Shown: in pieces, positions 63,175 to 64,000 of the stretch | How positions within the stretch are numbered: the stretch's first letter is position 1 | Layout: every line of letters begins with the position of its first letter | NCBI GenBank assembly: GCA_049325095.1 | Contig: JBMOPO010000017.1 | Span: 73,672 to 137,671, forward strand | DNA length: 64,000 nucleotides | Direction of reading: 5' to 3' | Source: JAGPUQ01 sp049325095 | Lineage (GTDB): Bacteria; Pseudomonadota; Gammaproteobacteria; Pseudomonadales; Porticoccaceae | The notes under the pieces: model-generated | What the model saw: only the letters and a program-made list of their open reading frames with translations | Databases searched by the model: none | Told to the model about the DNA's origin: nothing | Program-made: the position numbers and the translations under genes

Positions 63175-63738
63175 ATGATCACCAACAGCGTGCGCATCCG
63201 CCTGCTCGCCGCGGCCCTGGCCGCGCTGTGGGCGGCCCAGGCACTCCCCGGGAACGCGGAGATCCTGATCTACAAATCGGTCGACGCGCAAGGCAAGGTC
63301 AGCTACGGCGACGCTCCGCTGCCGCAGGCGGTGGCGGTGGAGGAAATCCGCCTGGCACCTACCCGGAACGCCGATTCCAGCGCTTTTTCGGAGCAGCGCA
63401 TCGAACAACTGGCGGCCACCACCGACCGGCTGCGGGACGACCGTCTGGCGCGGGAAGCGCAGCGGACTCCCCTCACCCCGCCGGAGCCCGTTGAGTATGC
63501 CGGCTACCCGCCGGACGCTGAGGCTCCCTGGGTCGTTTCGCGTCCCTATCCGGGCAAAGGTCTCGGGTACCCCTATCGGTGGCCACATCGTTTCGATCGC
63601 TTCCCGGGACACCCGCGCTGGATCCCGGGGCGGTTCGACCCCGATTGGCGTCCGCCCTACCACGCCCGGCCGGGCTTCGACAGGCACAAGCCGCACCACC
63701 GGCACCGGCCAATGCCGCTGCGCCCACCGCCCCGCTAG
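63175..63738 (+). CDS. DUF4124 exported protein
   Basis: The product has 187 residues. A signal peptide (about 1-28) ends near NAEIL, after which IYKSVDAQGKVSYGDAP matches the DUF4124 domain, short beta-rich units found in gammaproteobacterial periplasmic proteins. The C-terminal 80 residues are rich in Pro, Arg, His and Tyr, with low-complexity character and possibly metal-binding histidines. Function unknown. The stop lies 16 bases before the IS5-like end. Confidence 0.72.
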   Translation: MITNSVRIRLLAAALAALWAAQALPGNAEILIYKSVDAQGKVSYGDAPLPQAVAVEEIRLAPTRNADSSAFSEQRIEQLAATTDRLRDDRLAREAQRTPLTPPEPVEYAGYPPDAEAPWVVSRPYPGKGLGYPYRWPHRFDRFPGHPRWIPGRFDPDWRPPYHARPGFDRHKPHHRHRPMPLRPPPR

Positions 63739-63754
63739 CAGCAACCGGAGCTAG

Positions 63755-64000
63755 GGAAGGTCTGAACAATCCGCGCCGCGAGCTGGTCGGGAGCTTAGAA
63801 ACATGAACGACCTCCGGAATCAGTTCAGTGGTTGAGCAATCTTCTCATGGTCGGTCGCCGAGGCGCCCGGGAACCCTCAATCTCCGCCGGACGGCGGTGT
63901 TTCGCGAACTCCGGACGCACCTCTCCTATGTGGTTCGCAACAACTGTCTTCGGACCCTGTACAGATTCGCCAGAGCGCAGGCCACAAACAACCTCGTGGC
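63755..64000 (-). mobile_element. IS5-family insertion sequence, one end (cut by window edge)
   Basis: The left boundary is placed at GGAAGGTCTGAACAA, starting at 63755, which resembles IS5-family terminal inverted repeats. CTAG at 63751-63754 directly outside it fits the 4-base YTAR target duplication of this family. The transposase tail reads toward this end on the minus strand. The other end lies outside the window, so the terminal repeat and target duplication cannot be confirmed here. Confidence 0.6.
63926..64000 (-). CDS. IS5-family transposase, C-terminal end (partial)
   Basis: The last 24 residues before the stop read LFVACALANLYRVRRQLL, the C-terminal helix typical of IS5-group DDE transposases. 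The customary final GEVRP segment follows immediately but in the -1 frame, so this copy may have a frameshift near 63930. The rest of the gene is beyond the window edge. Confidence 0.6.
   Translation of the reverse strand, partial: ATRLFVACALANLYRVRRQLLRTT

Overview
The window reads as chromosomal DNA of a high-G+C gammaproteobacterium. The housekeeping content supports this: a fused RlmKL-type methyltransferase next to rmf, pyrD, DUF2066-hda divergent from purM, dcd-apbC divergent from metG, a six-gene rnf operon, infA convergent with clpA-clpS, mfd and a long-form sppA. Coding density is high, neighbouring genes often overlap by 1-8 bases, and GTG/TTG starts are common. No rRNA, tRNA, CRISPR array or prophage was seen. 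The gene set (CYP153-type alkane hydroxylase, acyl-CoA enzymes, several esterases) suggests an aerobic hydrocarbon or lipid degrader, but no genus can be named from the sequence alone.

Layout. 0-4 kb: a partial phosphomannose-isomerase-like gene, a stand-alone M41-like peptidase domain, and a cupredoxin/multicopper oxidase pair. 4-7.2 kb: an alpha-methylacyl-CoA racemase and a lone acetolactate-synthase-like enzyme. 7.2-12 kb: glutaredoxin-like protein, rlmL, rmf, pyrD and a thioesterase. 12-14.3 kb: cheW and an orphan fliK/fhlB-like pair. 14.4-16.2 kb: a single gene encoding a Rieske domain fused to a cytochrome P450. 16.3-25.5 kb: tlpA-like, yihY, arsC, DUF2069, sppA, hda, DUF2066, purM (without purN), DUF3108 and DUF3014. 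25.5-41 kb: dcd, apbC, metG, rnfABCDGE, infA, clpA, clpS and mfd. 41-43.6 kb: thioesterases, a DCC protein and msrA.

43.6-61.5 kb is an accessory-looking catabolic region. It holds three HSL-family alpha/beta hydrolases, an SDR, an LLM flavoprotein, a persulfide dioxygenase-rhodanese fusion, an acyl-CoA dehydrogenase divergent from a CaiB-type CoA-transferase, an amidohydrolase, a beta-propeller protein and a DUF486 protein. It then carries a complete CYP153 - ferredoxin reductase - ferredoxin operon, facing an acyl-CoA synthetase. An FNR/ANR-like box lies upstream of the CYP153 gene. Inferred logic: terminal hydroxylation of an alkane or fatty chain, then CoA activation and beta-oxidation-type chemistry; the alcohol and aldehyde dehydrogenases needed between these steps are not in the window apart from one SDR.

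The right end holds a 1-Cys peroxiredoxin, a conserved membrane protein, a DUF4124 protein and the end of an IS5-family insertion sequence that runs out of the window.
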